From NCBI GenBank assembly GCA_018816095.1, contig JAHIWP010000062.1, forward strand, positions 1 to 50,683: a DNA stretch of 50,683 nt, read 5' to 3'. Origin of the DNA: Gammaproteobacteria bacterium. Lineage in GTDB: Bacteria; Pseudomonadota; Gammaproteobacteria; Pseudomonadales; Pseudomonadaceae. The stretch's first letter is position 1; every line of letters starts with the position of its first letter. The notes beneath the pieces were generated by a model. It was not told the origin of the DNA, made no database searches, and saw nothing but the letters and a program-made list of their open reading frames with translations. The position numbers and the translations under genes were made by a program. Positions 1 to 8,377 of this stretch are shown here, piece after piece.

Positions 1-150
1 CAAACAGCCGCTCAGGCGTGTTAATACGCCCTGGGGCAGTGCCAACCAACTCTGATGTCTGAACGGCACGGCGTCGCGTCAAAAAGCACCTTGATCCCGC
101 TCTATCGTCTTTTGTGAGGGCAAGTCCGACAGGCTCCTAGGTACTTTGCC

Positions 151-1305
151 ATGAACCCTCTGGCTGCAAACTTATCTTCCGCCACGCGCCCGTCTTTCTC
201 CACTGCTCAGTCAGGTGCGCGCAATGCTGCTGACGCGCAGGCAACGCTGGCCAATCGTCTGGCCGAACGTCTCGGCCTTGAGCCAGGTGCACTGGCCGGC
301 AAGGCCAATGACTACAGCCCGGAAAAAGTCGCCGGGCGCATTCTTGGGTTTATCGAGCAGCGCTTGCAAAGCGAGCAAGCGGCCGGCGCTGATACCGGCA
401 AACTGCAAAAGCTTCTCGACCAAGCCCGTGAGGGTGTTGAGAAAGGCTTTGGCGAAGCGCGCAAGATTCTCGACGGCATGGGGGTGCTGCAAGGCAAGGT
501 GGCGAGCGATATTGACGACACTTACCAAAAGATTCAGGACGGCTTCAGTGACCTGAGCAAGCGTTTCAGCCCCGATGCCGCATTAGCTGAGGGCTCAAAC
601 AGCATTGCGGCCTATAGCGAGCGCTTTGCCGCCCAGGCAGAAACGTTCGAGATGTCGGTGACCACCCGTGATGGCGATCGTCTGCGTATATCCATCGCTC
701 AGGCATCGGCCAACTGGTCGCAAAGTGGCGTTGTCGCCAGCAGCAATGGCAATGGCAGCTCTGTGGTCGCCAGCAGCCAATCGGGCAGCCTGCAGATGGG
801 GGGCTGGCAGGTCAGTGTTGAAGGCGAGCTGGATGATGAGGAGCGTGCCGCACTGGAAAAACTCTTCGGCCAAGTGCAGGAACTGTCCAATAAATTCTAT
901 TCCGGTGACCTGAACGGTGCCTTTGATCGCGCCATGGCGCTGGAGATGGACGGTGAGCAGTTGGCGTCGATGTCTCTGCGTCTGACGCAAACCACCGTTC
1001 GCCAAGCGACTGATGCCTACAGCGCCGTGGCCCAAGACGCAGGGCAGGCCGCCAGCGCGGTGAATAATTCGCTAATCGACTACGCCCAGGGCCTGCTCGA
1101 AGCGTTGCGCAACGTCAATCAGGTGGTTGAAGCGGGCACAGGCAAGGGCAACCTGCTGGATCTGCTCAAAGGCGGTTTCTCGCTGGACGAGCGTTTTGAC
1201 AGCAGTCGGCTGGACAAGGCCGCGCAGCTCAATAGCCGCTTGCTCGATGGTTTGCAAAACCTAGGCAACCTGGGCCTGGACAGCACCAAGGGCTCCGACG
1301 CCTGA
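151..1305 (+). CDS. DUF5610-type protein of unknown function
   Basis: A 384-residue soluble, Ala/Gln/Ser-rich and largely helical protein with no signal peptide or membrane segment. The N-terminal third (about residues 35-145), with a helical stretch containing GRILGFIEQRL, resembles the DUF5610 domain of pseudomonads and related gammaproteobacteria; this is recognition from memory. A Ser/Gly-rich linker near residues 195-215 contains the short repeat VVASS twice. The C-terminal part is again helical. It is followed 47 bases downstream by a small thioredoxin-fold gene and then cheV on the same strand, so all three could be co-transcribed, but no function follows from that. The start at 151 has only a weak ribosome site, and the first 150 bases show no clear promoter. 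Confidence 0.75.
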   Translation: MNPLAANLSSATRPSFSTAQSGARNAADAQATLANRLAERLGLEPGALAGKANDYSPEKVAGRILGFIEQRLQSEQAAGADTGKLQKLLDQAREGVEKGFGEARKILDGMGVLQGKVASDIDDTYQKIQDGFSDLSKRFSPDAALAEGSNSIAAYSERFAAQAETFEMSVTTRDGDRLRISIAQASANWSQSGVVASSNGNGSSVVASSQSGSLQMGGWQVSVEGELDDEERAALEKLFGQVQELSNKFYSGDLNGAFDRAMALEMDGEQLASMSLRLTQTTVRQATDAYSAVAQDAGQAASAVNNSLIDYAQGLLEALRNVNQVVEAGTGKGNLLDLLKGGFSLDERFDSSRLDKAAQLNSRLLDGLQNLGNLGLDSTKGSDA

Positions 1306-1352
1306 GTCATGCGCAGTGCTAAACTGCACGTCCAGTCGTCGGAGGTGCGTAG

Positions 1353-1595
1353 ATGCTCCCGGAATGCCAACTGTTTGGAACGCTCGGCTGCCACCTTTGT
1401 GAGGTGGCAGAAGCTTTATTGATGCCATTTGTCGAGCATGGTCTGTTGGTCGAGTTGGTCGATATTGCTGAGCATGAATACTTGGTCGAGGATTATGCCT
1501 TGCGTATCCCGGTGTTACGTCGCTGCGATACTGGGGCCGAGTTGAACTGGCCATTCGAAGCTGAACACATTGTCGAATTTCTACGCAGCGCCTGA
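1353..1595 (+). CDS. small glutaredoxin-family (thioredoxin-fold) protein
   Basis: An 80-residue protein with the redox motif CHLC near residues 12-15 (segment GCHLCEVAEALL) and the cis-proline region RIPVLR near residues 51-56. This is the DUF836/glutaredoxin-like family of small bacterial thioredoxin-fold proteins. It probably acts as a cytoplasmic thiol-disulfide protein; the partner is unknown. A strong ribosome site, GGAGGTG at 1341-1347, lies five bases before the ATG and fixes the start. It sits between the DUF5610 gene and cheV. Confidence 0.85.
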   Translation: MLPECQLFGTLGCHLCEVAEALLMPFVEHGLLVELVDIAEHEYLVEDYALRIPVLRRCDTGAELNWPFEAEHIVEFLRSA

Positions 1596-1643
1596 TATCT
1601 GTGCGCTGCGTGCTGGTCTCTGATTTATTCAAGGAAAATATTG

Positions 1644-2525
1644 ATGAGCATGGTGCATGGCGACGCCTTGTCGCTGCTGCTGTTCCGATTACACAGCGGC
1701 CGTTTGCTGGGAATCAACCTGCTCAAGGTTCAGGAAATTATCCCATGTCCCGCGCTGACCAAGTTGCCCAGCCGCCACCCGCATGTGCGTGGTGTCACCA
1801 CCCTGCGCGGGTCTGCGTTGACGGTAATCGACCTGGCCAAGGCCATCGGCGAGCAAGGGGTTCCTGGGAGCAATGACGGTTGTCTGATCGTCACTGAACT
1901 CAGCCGTTCACGGCAGGGCCTGCATGTGCAGAGCGTGGAACGCATTGTTCAGTGTTCCACCCGCGATGTGCGTCCACCGCCGGCAGGTTCCGGCAGCAAG
2001 GCGTTTATCACTGGGGTGACGCAGATCGACGGCAAGATTGTGCAGATTCTCGATATCGAGAAAGTGCTGCATGAGCTTGCGCCGGTGATTGTCGAGGAGT
2101 TGGACGAGCAACTGTTGTCAGAGCGTGAGCGCGCACTGCTCAAGGGCCGTCGCGTACTGGTGGTGGATGACTCCCACGTCGCGTTGCACCAGACCATGAT
2201 TACCCTGCGCAAACTGGAGCTGGATTGCCAGATGGTCCGCAGCGCTGCCGACGCGCTTGAACTGCTGCAGAAACAGTTCGATGCTGGGGAGCCCATTGAG
2301 GTGCTGGTCTCGGATATCGAAATGCCAGAAATGGACGGCTACGACCTGGTTCGTACCCTGCGTAAAAAACCAGATATCGGGCAGATCTATGTGCTGCTGC
2401 ACACCTCGCTCGACAGCACTATGAACACTGAAAAAGCCAAGGCAGTCGGTGCCAATGACGTGCTGACCAAGTTCTCCATCGTCGATCTGAGTAAGGCCTT
2501 GGTGCGCGCGTTCGATAGCCTGTAA
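1644..2525 (+). CDS. cheV: chemotaxis scaffold/response regulator CheV (copy 1)
   Basis: 293 residues: an N-terminal CheW-like domain (about residues 5-160) that docks chemoreceptor and CheA, then a receiver domain from about residue 169. The receiver has the acidic pair VVDDS, the phospho-accepting Asp in VSDIEMPEMDG (about Asp224) and the conserved Lys in LTKF (about Lys276), so it should be phosphorylated by CheA. A TTG lies in frame at 1641, but the ATG at 1644 is preferred because AAGGAA at 1631-1636 is well spaced. A second CheV lies 12 kb away, and neither sits in a chemotaxis operon. Confidence 0.93.
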   Translation: MSMVHGDALSLLLFRLHSGRLLGINLLKVQEIIPCPALTKLPSRHPHVRGVTTLRGSALTVIDLAKAIGEQGVPGSNDGCLIVTELSRSRQGLHVQSVERIVQCSTRDVRPPPAGSGSKAFITGVTQIDGKIVQILDIEKVLHELAPVIVEELDEQLLSERERALLKGRRVLVVDDSHVALHQTMITLRKLELDCQMVRSAADALELLQKQFDAGEPIEVLVSDIEMPEMDGYDLVRTLRKKPDIGQIYVLLHTSLDSTMNTEKAKAVGANDVLTKFSIVDLSKALVRAFDSL

Positions 2526-2539
2526 TAGGCTTTTCGATA

Positions 2540-2578
2540 CCCATAAAAAAGCCCGCATTGAGCGGGCTTTTTTATGGG
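2540..2578. terminator. strong bidirectional intrinsic terminator between cheV and tRNA-Pro
   Basis: A perfect inverted repeat CCCATAAAAAAGCCCGC / GCGGGCTTTTTTATGGG with a five-base loop. It carries an A-tract on one side and a T-tract on the other, so it should stop transcription from cheV and from the convergent tRNA. Confidence 0.93.
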
Positions 2579-2616
2579 TTTTATCTGCGCTGATCAGGGG
2601 CAGTAAAACCAGAATT

Positions 2617-2692
2617 TGGTCGAGAGACAGGATTCGAACCTGCGACCTTCTCGTCCCGAACGAGACGCGCTACCAAGCTGCGCTACACTCCG
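2617..2692 (-). tRNA. tRNA-Pro, anticodon CGG, with an irregular acceptor stem
   Basis: Read on the minus strand, this has a D arm with GCGC/GCGC, an anticodon arm TCTCG-TTCGGGA-CGAGA (anticodon CGG), a T arm GCAGG-TTCGAAT-CCTGT and an encoded CCA. The acceptor stem is abnormal. The 5' strand is CGGAGTG, but only six bases, CTCTCG, lie between the T stem and the discriminator A plus CCA, where seven are needed. One base appears missing opposite position 2 or 3, and T6 faces T67. The gene is therefore 76 nt instead of the 77 nt usual for this tRNA. A good promoter precedes it. It could be a damaged but transcribed tRNA, or a one-base sequencing error. Confidence 0.85.
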
Positions 2693-2702
2693 AATGGGCA
2701 AA

Positions 2703-2730
2703 ATTTTACTGAAAAAGTTCTACCGCACAA
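2703..2730 (-). promoter_or_regulatory. sigma-70 type promoter of tRNA-Pro
   Basis: On the minus strand, TTGTGC (2725-2730), a 16-base spacer and TAAAAT (2703-2708). The -10 lies ten bases upstream of the tRNA 5' end. Confidence 0.6.
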
Positions 2731-2833
2731 GGGCTTAGGTTTTAATTTTTTCTATCGTCCAGCGCTCTTTAGCTGCGCCTGAAACAACCCAGGCGTCGGG
2801 TAATAAGTTTCTGACGACGCCTGAGGTATTAAC

Positions 2834-3055
2834 TTACAGCTCTTTAACGGTGCGCACTTGGTCCTTGTTGACCTTGGCGCGTTTGCCGTCGAGTTGTTCG
2901 AACTCATAGAAGCCCGAATCCTCGTCAAAACTCGGCTCATCGATGGTCTGGATTTCACGGCCATCGTTGAGGGTAATCACGGTGGGGGATGCGCAGCCTG
3001 TCAGCGCGACCAGGCCCAAGGTAAGCAGCATTGCTGGAATAATCCGCTGGGTCAT
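2834..3055 (-). CDS. YgdI/YgdR-type small lipoprotein (DUF903)
   Basis: 73 residues with a lipoprotein signal peptide ending in the lipobox LTGC (Cys near residue 21). A short SH3-like domain follows, with TLNDGREIQTIDEP and a C-terminal KVNKDQVRTVKEL, typical of the YgdI/YgdR (DUF903) family. It should be lipidated at the inner face of the outer membrane or periplasm; its role is unknown. It lies alone between the tRNA and mobA on the minus strand. The ribosome site AAGGAGAT lies just upstream of the ATG. Confidence 0.88.
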   Translation of the reverse strand: MTQRIIPAMLLTLGLVALTGCASPTVITLNDGREIQTIDEPSFDEDSGFYEFEQLDGKRAKVNKDQVRTVKEL

Positions 3056-3129
3056 GGAGATCTCCTTAATTGATAGATGTTTTACCCAGCTTGTGACGAG
3101 ACTTCGCCAGGCAAGTTCCCTTCTTCCGG

Positions 3130-3714
3130 TTAAGAGCGCGCCACGCTGAGTAATTCTGGCGTATTGAAGTTGGCCAGACGCGGGTCGCCCTGCGGGAGTT
3201 CTAAGGTCAGGGGATCAAGGCTGCGCAGCCAGCGCTGCGGGCTGCGCTCACCGGCTTGCCAGGCCAACTCCAGGCTAGGGTGAAGCGCGGTGGGAATGAC
3301 GCTGAATAGCGGCTCAAGAAAATCACCCTGGCGGATCACCACAGCGCGTTCGCCAGCCTGGCGCAAGAGCTTAACCAGCAGTGGCCTGTCGAGTTGTGGG
3401 GCATCGCACGGCAGGATCAGCAGGTGCGTATGCAAGGCTGCGCGTAGGCCGGCTCTGATGCCCGCCAGGGGGCCCTGGAAGTCAGCCTGATCATCGGCCA
3501 CCAGGCGATCTGCGAAATGTGCATATTGCTCGCTGTTGCGATTGCAGGAAATGATCAGATCGTCGGTCAGGGGGCGAACCAGTTCGTACAGCCAGGCAAT
3601 CAGCGGCCGGCCTTGCCAGTCGAGCAGCCCCTTGTCCTGGCCGCCCATACGTTGCCCGCGCCCGCCCGATAGCAGCAGCACAGAGCAGGCAGGAAGGGTG
3701 TTAGCGGTGGGCAT
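3130..3714 (-). CDS. mobA: molybdenum cofactor guanylyltransferase MobA
   Basis: 194 residues. MobA transfers GMP from GTP to Mo-molybdopterin, forming the guanine dinucleotide cofactor. The nucleotide-binding signature [18 protein letters not shown] lies near residues 13-30, and the metal-binding Asp is in LPCDAPQL. The open frame extends about 80 codons further upstream, but that part crosses moaB and has no family similarity. The ATG at 3714 follows GGAGA and starts at the normal MobA N-terminus. It is divergent from moaB with only 67 bases between the starts, so both promoters must lie there. Confidence 0.95.
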   Translation of the reverse strand: MPTANTLPACSVLLLSGGRGQRMGGQDKGLLDWQGRPLIAWLYELVRPLTDDLIISCNRNSEQYAHFADRLVADDQADFQGPLAGIRAGLRAALHTHLLILPCDAPQLDRPLLVKLLRQAGERAVVIRQGDFLEPLFSVIPTALHPSLELAWQAGERSPQRWLRSLDPLTLELPQGDPRLANFNTPELLSVARS

Positions 3715-3781
3715 ATGACGTCTCCGGAAACGGGCCTGTGATATAACGGCGAGCATTATTGCCCATAACTGGAAGCCTGCC

Positions 3782-4321
3782 ATGAACCACAAGGCCGAGG
3801 CACATTTCGTGCCCTTGAATATCGCTGTGTTGACCGTCAGTGACACCCGCAGCCTGGACACCGACACCTCCGGCCAGCTGTTTGTCGACCGCCTACAAGC
3901 TGCCGGCCACCAGCTCGCCGCACGGGTTCTGCTCAAGGACGATCTGTACAAAATTCGCGCACAAGTGGCGACCTGGATTGCCGACGATCAGGTGCAGGTG
4001 GTGTTGATTACCGGCGGTACCGGCTTTACCGGCCGCGACAGCACCCCGGAGGCCGTGAGCTGTTTGCTGGACAAACAGGTCGATGGGTTTGGTGAGCTGT
4101 TTCGGCAAATTTCTGTGCCTGATATTGGTACGTCGACCATTCAGTCCCGCGCTCTGGCTGGTTTGGCCAACGGCACCTTGGTCTGCTGCCTGCCGGGCTC
4201 GACCAACGCCTGCCGCACCGCCTGGGACGGCATCCTCGGCGAGCAGCTGGATAACCGTCACCGCCCATGCAATTTCGTCCCGCACCTCAAGTCAGTGGCC
4301 GCTTGCGAGAGCCGTGGATGA
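3782..4321 (+). CDS. moaB: molybdenum cofactor biosynthesis protein MoaB
   Basis: 179 residues, the usual MoaB/Mog length. MoaB-type proteins adenylylate molybdopterin before molybdate insertion in organisms where they replace MogA. The signatures [16 protein letters not shown] (near residues 77-92) and [13 protein letters not shown] (near residues 138-150) are present. GGAAG at 3771-3775 serves as ribosome site. Its TGA stop overlaps the moeA ATG (ATGA at 4318-4321), so the two are translationally coupled. Confidence 0.95.
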   Translation: MNHKAEAHFVPLNIAVLTVSDTRSLDTDTSGQLFVDRLQAAGHQLAARVLLKDDLYKIRAQVATWIADDQVQVVLITGGTGFTGRDSTPEAVSCLLDKQVDGFGELFRQISVPDIGTSTIQSRALAGLANGTLVCCLPGSTNACRTAWDGILGEQLDNRHRPCNFVPHLKSVAACESRG

Positions 4322-5532
4322 GCGGCTGTGACAAGCCGGGATTGATGCCCGTTGAGGCGGCGCTGGCGCGTTTGCTGGCGCAGGCTGAGGTCAGTGCGAT
4401 TGTTGAAACTGAACAGGTCAATCTGAGCGATGCCGCTGGCCGGGTATTGGACGGGCCACTGCTGGCTGAGCTGGATCTGCCGCCCTGGGACAACAGCGCC
4501 ATGGACGGCTACGCCCTGCGCCTGGCCGATTGGAATGACGAGCCTCTGCTCGTCAGCCAACGTATCCAGGCCGGCAGCGCGCCTGCGCCTTTACAACCGG
4601 GAACCTGCGCGCGAATCTTTACCGGCGCGCCGCTGCCAGCTGGTGCAGACACCGTGGAAATGCAGGAAAACGCCGTGCTCGGCGAAGATGGCCGTGTTGC
4701 CTTTAGCGAGCCGCTTAAACTCGGGCAAAACGTGCGCGCCCAGGGGCAGGAAACCCGTATCGGTGATTCCGTGCTGCCGGCTGGTACCCGTCTGGGGCCC
4801 ATCGAGCTGGGTCTGGCTGCATCCCTAGGTTGCGCCGAATTGATCGTGCGCCGACGGCCGCGTGTGGCCGTGTTGTGCACCGGTGATGAGCTGATCGAAC
4901 CGGGTCAGCCGCTGGGCCCTGGGCAGATCTATAACAGCAACCGACGTTTACTGATCGCCTGGCTGCAGCGTCTGGGCTGCGAGGTGGTGGACGGCGGCAT
5001 TCTGCTCGACGACCTAGAGCTGACCCGTGCGGCGTTAGGTGCGCTGAGCGATGTCGACTTGATCCTGTCCACCGGCGGTGTGTCGGTGGGCGAGGCGGAT
5101 TTCCTCGGCATGGCCCTGCGTGAGGAAGGCGAGCTGGCGCTGTGGAAACTGGCGATCAAACCGGGTAAACCGCTGACCTGCGGGCAGTTCCGGGGTGTGC
5201 CGGTGATTGGTCTGCCGGGCAATCCAGCCTCGACCTTGGTGACCTTTGGTTTGCTCGCACGGCCTTATCTGCTGCGCCGCTTGGGTGTGCAGCGGGTCGA
5301 GCCGCTTGGCTTTCCGATGCCGGCCGGCTTTACCTGGGGCAAGCCAGGCAAGCGCCGCGAATACCTGCGTGCGCGACTGGAAAATGGCCGGGTAGTGCCT
5401 TATCCGAACCAGAGTTCCGGGGTGCTGCGCAGCGCCGCCTGGGCCGAGGGGTTTGCTGAGGTATTGGAAGATACGACGCTGGCCGAGGGCGACAGCCTGC
5501 GCTTTATTCCGCTGAGCGAGATCTTGGGGTAA
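4318..5532 (+). CDS. moeA: molybdopterin molybdenumtransferase MoeA
   Basis: 404 residues. MoeA inserts molybdate into adenylylated molybdopterin. The markers are DNSAMDGYALR near residues 61-71, the STGGVSVGEADFL loop near residues 249-261 and GLPGNPAST near residues 301-309, with domain IV following. An upstream in-frame ATG at 4267 lies inside moaB. The ATG at 4318 overlaps the moaB stop and gives the usual N-terminus. Pseudomonads often carry more than one moeA, so this may be a paralogue of a main copy elsewhere. Confidence 0.95.
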   Translation: MSGCDKPGLMPVEAALARLLAQAEVSAIVETEQVNLSDAAGRVLDGPLLAELDLPPWDNSAMDGYALRLADWNDEPLLVSQRIQAGSAPAPLQPGTCARIFTGAPLPAGADTVEMQENAVLGEDGRVAFSEPLKLGQNVRAQGQETRIGDSVLPAGTRLGPIELGLAASLGCAELIVRRRPRVAVLCTGDELIEPGQPLGPGQIYNSNRRLLIAWLQRLGCEVVDGGILLDDLELTRAALGALSDVDLILSTGGVSVGEADFLGMALREEGELALWKLAIKPGKPLTCGQFRGVPVIGLPGNPASTLVTFGLLARPYLLRRLGVQRVEPLGFPMPAGFTWGKPGKRREYLRARLENGRVVPYPNQSSGVLRSAAWAEGFAEVLEDTTLAEGDSLRFIPLSEILG

Positions 5533-5538
5533 ACCTGC

Positions 5539-5637
5539 GTAGGATGGGTTGAGCACAGCGATACCCATGCCGTTGATTCGCTGATCAACGATGGGTTACG
5601 CCGCTGCGCGGCTAACCCAGGCGGCCCCACCCATCTT
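5539..5637. repeat. intergenic palindromic repeat, copy A
   Basis: The outer arms TAGGATGGG (5540-5548) and CCCATCTTA (near 5637) are inverted, with an inner inverted pair ACCCAT / ATGGGT. The element shares its left end with copies near 9995 and 11625. It fills the convergent gap between moeA and the AraC regulator. Confidence 0.85.
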
Positions 5638-6661
5638 ATGGATTGCGTTGGCTCTCGCGAAATTCGCCTGGGGTCTGCCCGGTCCAGGTCTTGAAGCTGC
5701 GGTGGAATGAGCGCGACTCGGTAAAGCCCAGGTAGCTGGCGATATCCTGAATCGCCAGGTCGCTGCGCAGCAGGTAATGCTCAGCCAGCTCCTGGCGCAG
5801 TTCATCGAGAATCTGCTGGTAGCTGGTGCCGGCCAGCTGCAGATGACGCTGCAGGGTGCGCACCGTCATGTTGAATTTCTCTGCCACGCGCTCCTTGCGC
5901 GGCAAACCATCCTTGAGCAGCAGACGCAGGGCGTTCTTGACCCGCTGAGGCAGCGGTTCGTTGCCGTCCAGTCCCGCCATCAGGGTCAGCGCGTGTTCTT
6001 CCAGGGTGCGCAGTAGGTTGGCATCGGCTTGGCGCAGCGGCACCGCTAAGTACTCCAGTGGCACGATCAACGCGTTGCAGCTTTGCTCGAAGCGGATCGG
6101 ACAGCCGAAGATCGTTTGGTACTCGGTAATGTCGACGCCCTCAGGCAGGGCATGCTCGAACCACACCTCACGCGGCGAACTGTCCGATTCGGAGATCCAG
6201 CGTGCATACAGCAGCCATGACGCCAGGACGTTCTCTACTAGATGACGGCGGATCGGTTCGGCTTGATGACGACAGGCCCAGATCAGCTTGACGTGGTCGC
6301 TAGCGGGCTCGACCCGGCTGACGCCCATATCGCCCACCAGTTTTTCATAGGGCACGATGCGGCCCATGGCCTCACCGAGGGTGGCGCAATTCATGGTGAT
6401 GTAACCCAGTACGCTCCAGGAGCCTGGCTGCACAAAGCGTGCGCAATGCAGGCCGAACAACGGGTCGTTCGAGGCCGTGAGCAGATGTGCGAGCAGGCGC
6501 TCATGGGTTTCGCTGGGGATGCGTTTGCCGTTATCGGCCAGGTCTTCGGCTTTGATGCCGGCTGCTGCGAGCGCCTGATCGACATCCAGCTCCAGGTGTT
6601 CGGCATGGCGCAGGTATTTGAGTAAGGCGGGGACTGAGGTGTAGCCGAGATTGTCGGTCAT
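5636..6661 (-). CDS. AraC-family transcriptional regulator
   Basis: 341 residues. The N-terminal about 190 residues match the arabinose-binding-like ligand domain found in OruR/ArgR-type AraC regulators. The C-terminal AraC/XylS double helix-turn-helix covers about residues 235-335, with ERVAEKFNMTVRTLQRHL and the second-helix signature IASYLGFTESRSFHRSFKTW. It is divergent from the FAD oxidase/dehydrogenase/kinase genes with 120 bases between, so it is the likely local regulator. The effector is unknown. Confidence 0.9.
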   Translation of the reverse strand: MTDNLGYTSVPALLKYLRHAEHLELDVDQALAAAGIKAEDLADNGKRIPSETHERLLAHLLTASNDPLFGLHCARFVQPGSWSVLGYITMNCATLGEAMGRIVPYEKLVGDMGVSRVEPASDHVKLIWACRHQAEPIRRHLVENVLASWLLYARWISESDSSPREVWFEHALPEGVDITEYQTIFGCPIRFEQSCNALIVPLEYLAVPLRQADANLLRTLEEHALTLMAGLDGNEPLPQRVKNALRLLLKDGLPRKERVAEKFNMTVRTLQRHLQLAGTSYQQILDELRQELAEHYLLRSDLAIQDIASYLGFTESRSFHRSFKTWTGQTPGEFRESQRNP

Positions 6662-6781
6662 CTTCTTATTCTGAATGTCTTGATTGGCGATAGCGCCTGG
6701 CTTGATTCGACAGTGACGCGCTTGAGCGGCCGGCTAGTATAGGCAGCCATAGAGGGTGACTGAAATATCCGGGAGACACAG

Positions 6782-8377
6782 ATGCGACGTTGGAACGGCT
6801 GGGGTGATGAAGCAACAGTGGTGGAACTGCCGGCCCATGGCGAGGCTTTTCTGGCTGAACTGGTCGGCCCTGGCCAGCTGCTTGCCGATGCCAGTCTGGA
6901 GCAGGTGCTGGCGCAGGTGCCGGCCTCACGTCTGCAGGCCCATCCGCTGATCTGCCTGAATACCGAAGACCGCGTGCGCCATGCCCGTGGCCAGAGCCTG
7001 CCGGACTGGCTGGCGATGCGCTCGGGTGATTTTGGCGTGTTCCCCGACGGCGTGGCCTACCCGGAGAGCGCCGCGCAGATCCGCGAGCTGCTGGCTTGGG
7101 CCAGCCAACAGGACCTGATCGTGATTCCCTATGGCGGCGGCACCTCGGTGGCTGGGCATATCAATCCGCAGGCTGGCAGCAAACCGGTGCTGACCCTGTC
7201 GCTTGAGCGCATGTGCAAACTGATTGAAATCGATCACGACAGCCTGATCGCTACCTTCGGCCCCGGCGCCAATGGCCCGCAAGTGGAAAGCCAGTTGCGC
7301 GCCCAGGGCTGTACCCTTGGCCATTTTCCGCAGTCTTGGGAGCTGTCGACTCTCGGCGGTTGGGTGGCCAGCCGATCCAGTGGTCAGCAGTCATTGCGCT
7401 ACGGGCGTATCGAACAATTGTTTGCCGGTGGCAAGGTTGAGACCTTCGCCGGCACCCTAGAAATACCAACCTTCCCGGCATCTGCGGCCGGGCCCGACCT
7501 GCGCGAAATCCTCATGGGTTCGGAAGGGCGCTTCGGCATCATTTCCGAGGTCAAGGTGCGTATCACCCGCCTGGCCGAGCAGGAGAATTTCTACGCGGTG
7601 TTTTTGCCCAACTGGCAGCAAGCGCTGAGCGCCATTCGCAGCCTGGTCCAAGCGCGGGTGCCGCTGTCGATGCTGCGCCTGTCCAACGCCATTGAGACTA
7701 AAACCCAGCTGGCCCTGGCCGGTCATCCGCAGCAGATTGCCTGGCTGGAGAAATACCTGGCCCTGCGCGGCGCCCGTGACGGCAAGTGCATGCTGACCTT
7801 CGGCGTTACCGGCAGCCGCACGCAGAATGCCGCTTCGCTGAAGCAGGCAAAGAAGCTGCTCAAAGGCTTTGGTGGCATCTTTACCGGCACTCTGCTCGGT
7901 AAAAAATGGGCAGAAAACCGTTTCCGTTTTCCCTATCTGCGCCACGGCCTGTGGGCCGCCGGTTACGCGGTGGACACCCTGGAAACCGCCACCGACTGGA
8001 GCAATGTCGATAACCTGCTGAACAAGGTTGAGGCCAGCTTGCGCAACGGCTTGAGCGAAGAGGGCGAACAGGTGCATGTGTTTACTCACCTGTCCCACGT
8101 CTACAACCAAGGTTCGAGCATCTACACCACTTACGTGTTCCGTCCGGGCAGTGACTACAGCGAGGCCATGGCGCGCTGGCAAAAGCTCAAGCATGCCGCT
8201 TGCCTGACCATCGCCGAGAACCGCGGCACCATCAGCCATCAGCACGGTGTGGGGCATGATCACGCGCCTTACCTGCCGGTAGAGAAGGGCGAGCTGGGTA
8301 TGGCCACGCTCAAGGCACTGGCCGGGCATTTCGACCCTGAACAACGCCTGGCCCCTGGCGTGTTGCTGCAGGATTGA
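6782..8377 (+). CDS. FAD-binding oxidase of the alkyl-DHAP synthase (AGPS) type
   Basis: 531 residues, VAO/PCMH fold. The FAD-binding loop PYGGGTSVAGHINP lies near residues 117-130. The C-terminal signature SHQHGVG (His486, Gln487, His488) matches the catalytic His cluster of alkyldihydroxyacetonephosphate synthase. Arg299 in LRLSN, Arg387 in YLRHG and Tyr448/451 fall where AGPS has its active-site Arg, Arg and Tyr. In AGPS this enzyme swaps the acyl chain of acyl-DHAP for a fatty alcohol; bacterial relatives include D-2-hydroxyacid dehydrogenases, so the reaction here is open. No signal peptide. GGGAGA precedes the ATG. The stop overlaps the start of the GlpD-like gene, so they share an operon. 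Confidence 0.88.
   Translation: MRRWNGWGDEATVVELPAHGEAFLAELVGPGQLLADASLEQVLAQVPASRLQAHPLICLNTEDRVRHARGQSLPDWLAMRSGDFGVFPDGVAYPESAAQIRELLAWASQQDLIVIPYGGGTSVAGHINPQAGSKPVLTLSLERMCKLIEIDHDSLIATFGPGANGPQVESQLRAQGCTLGHFPQSWELSTLGGWVASRSSGQQSLRYGRIEQLFAGGKVETFAGTLEIPTFPASAAGPDLREILMGSEGRFGIISEVKVRITRLAEQENFYAVFLPNWQQALSAIRSLVQARVPLSMLRLSNAIETKTQLALAGHPQQIAWLEKYLALRGARDGKCMLTFGVTGSRTQNAASLKQAKKLLKGFGGIFTGTLLGKKWAENRFRFPYLRHGLWAAGYAVDTLETATDWSNVDNLLNKVEASLRNGLSEEGEQVHVFTHLSHVYNQGSSIYTTYVFRPGSDYSEAMARWQKLKHAACLTIAENRGTISHQHGVGHDHAPYLPVEKGELGMATLKALAGHFDPEQRLAPGVLLQD

Noticed and set aside
3715-3951. 80-residue N-terminal extension of MobA
   Set aside because: It crosses the moaB coding start and has no family similarity; the ATG at 3714 with GGAGA is the normal start.
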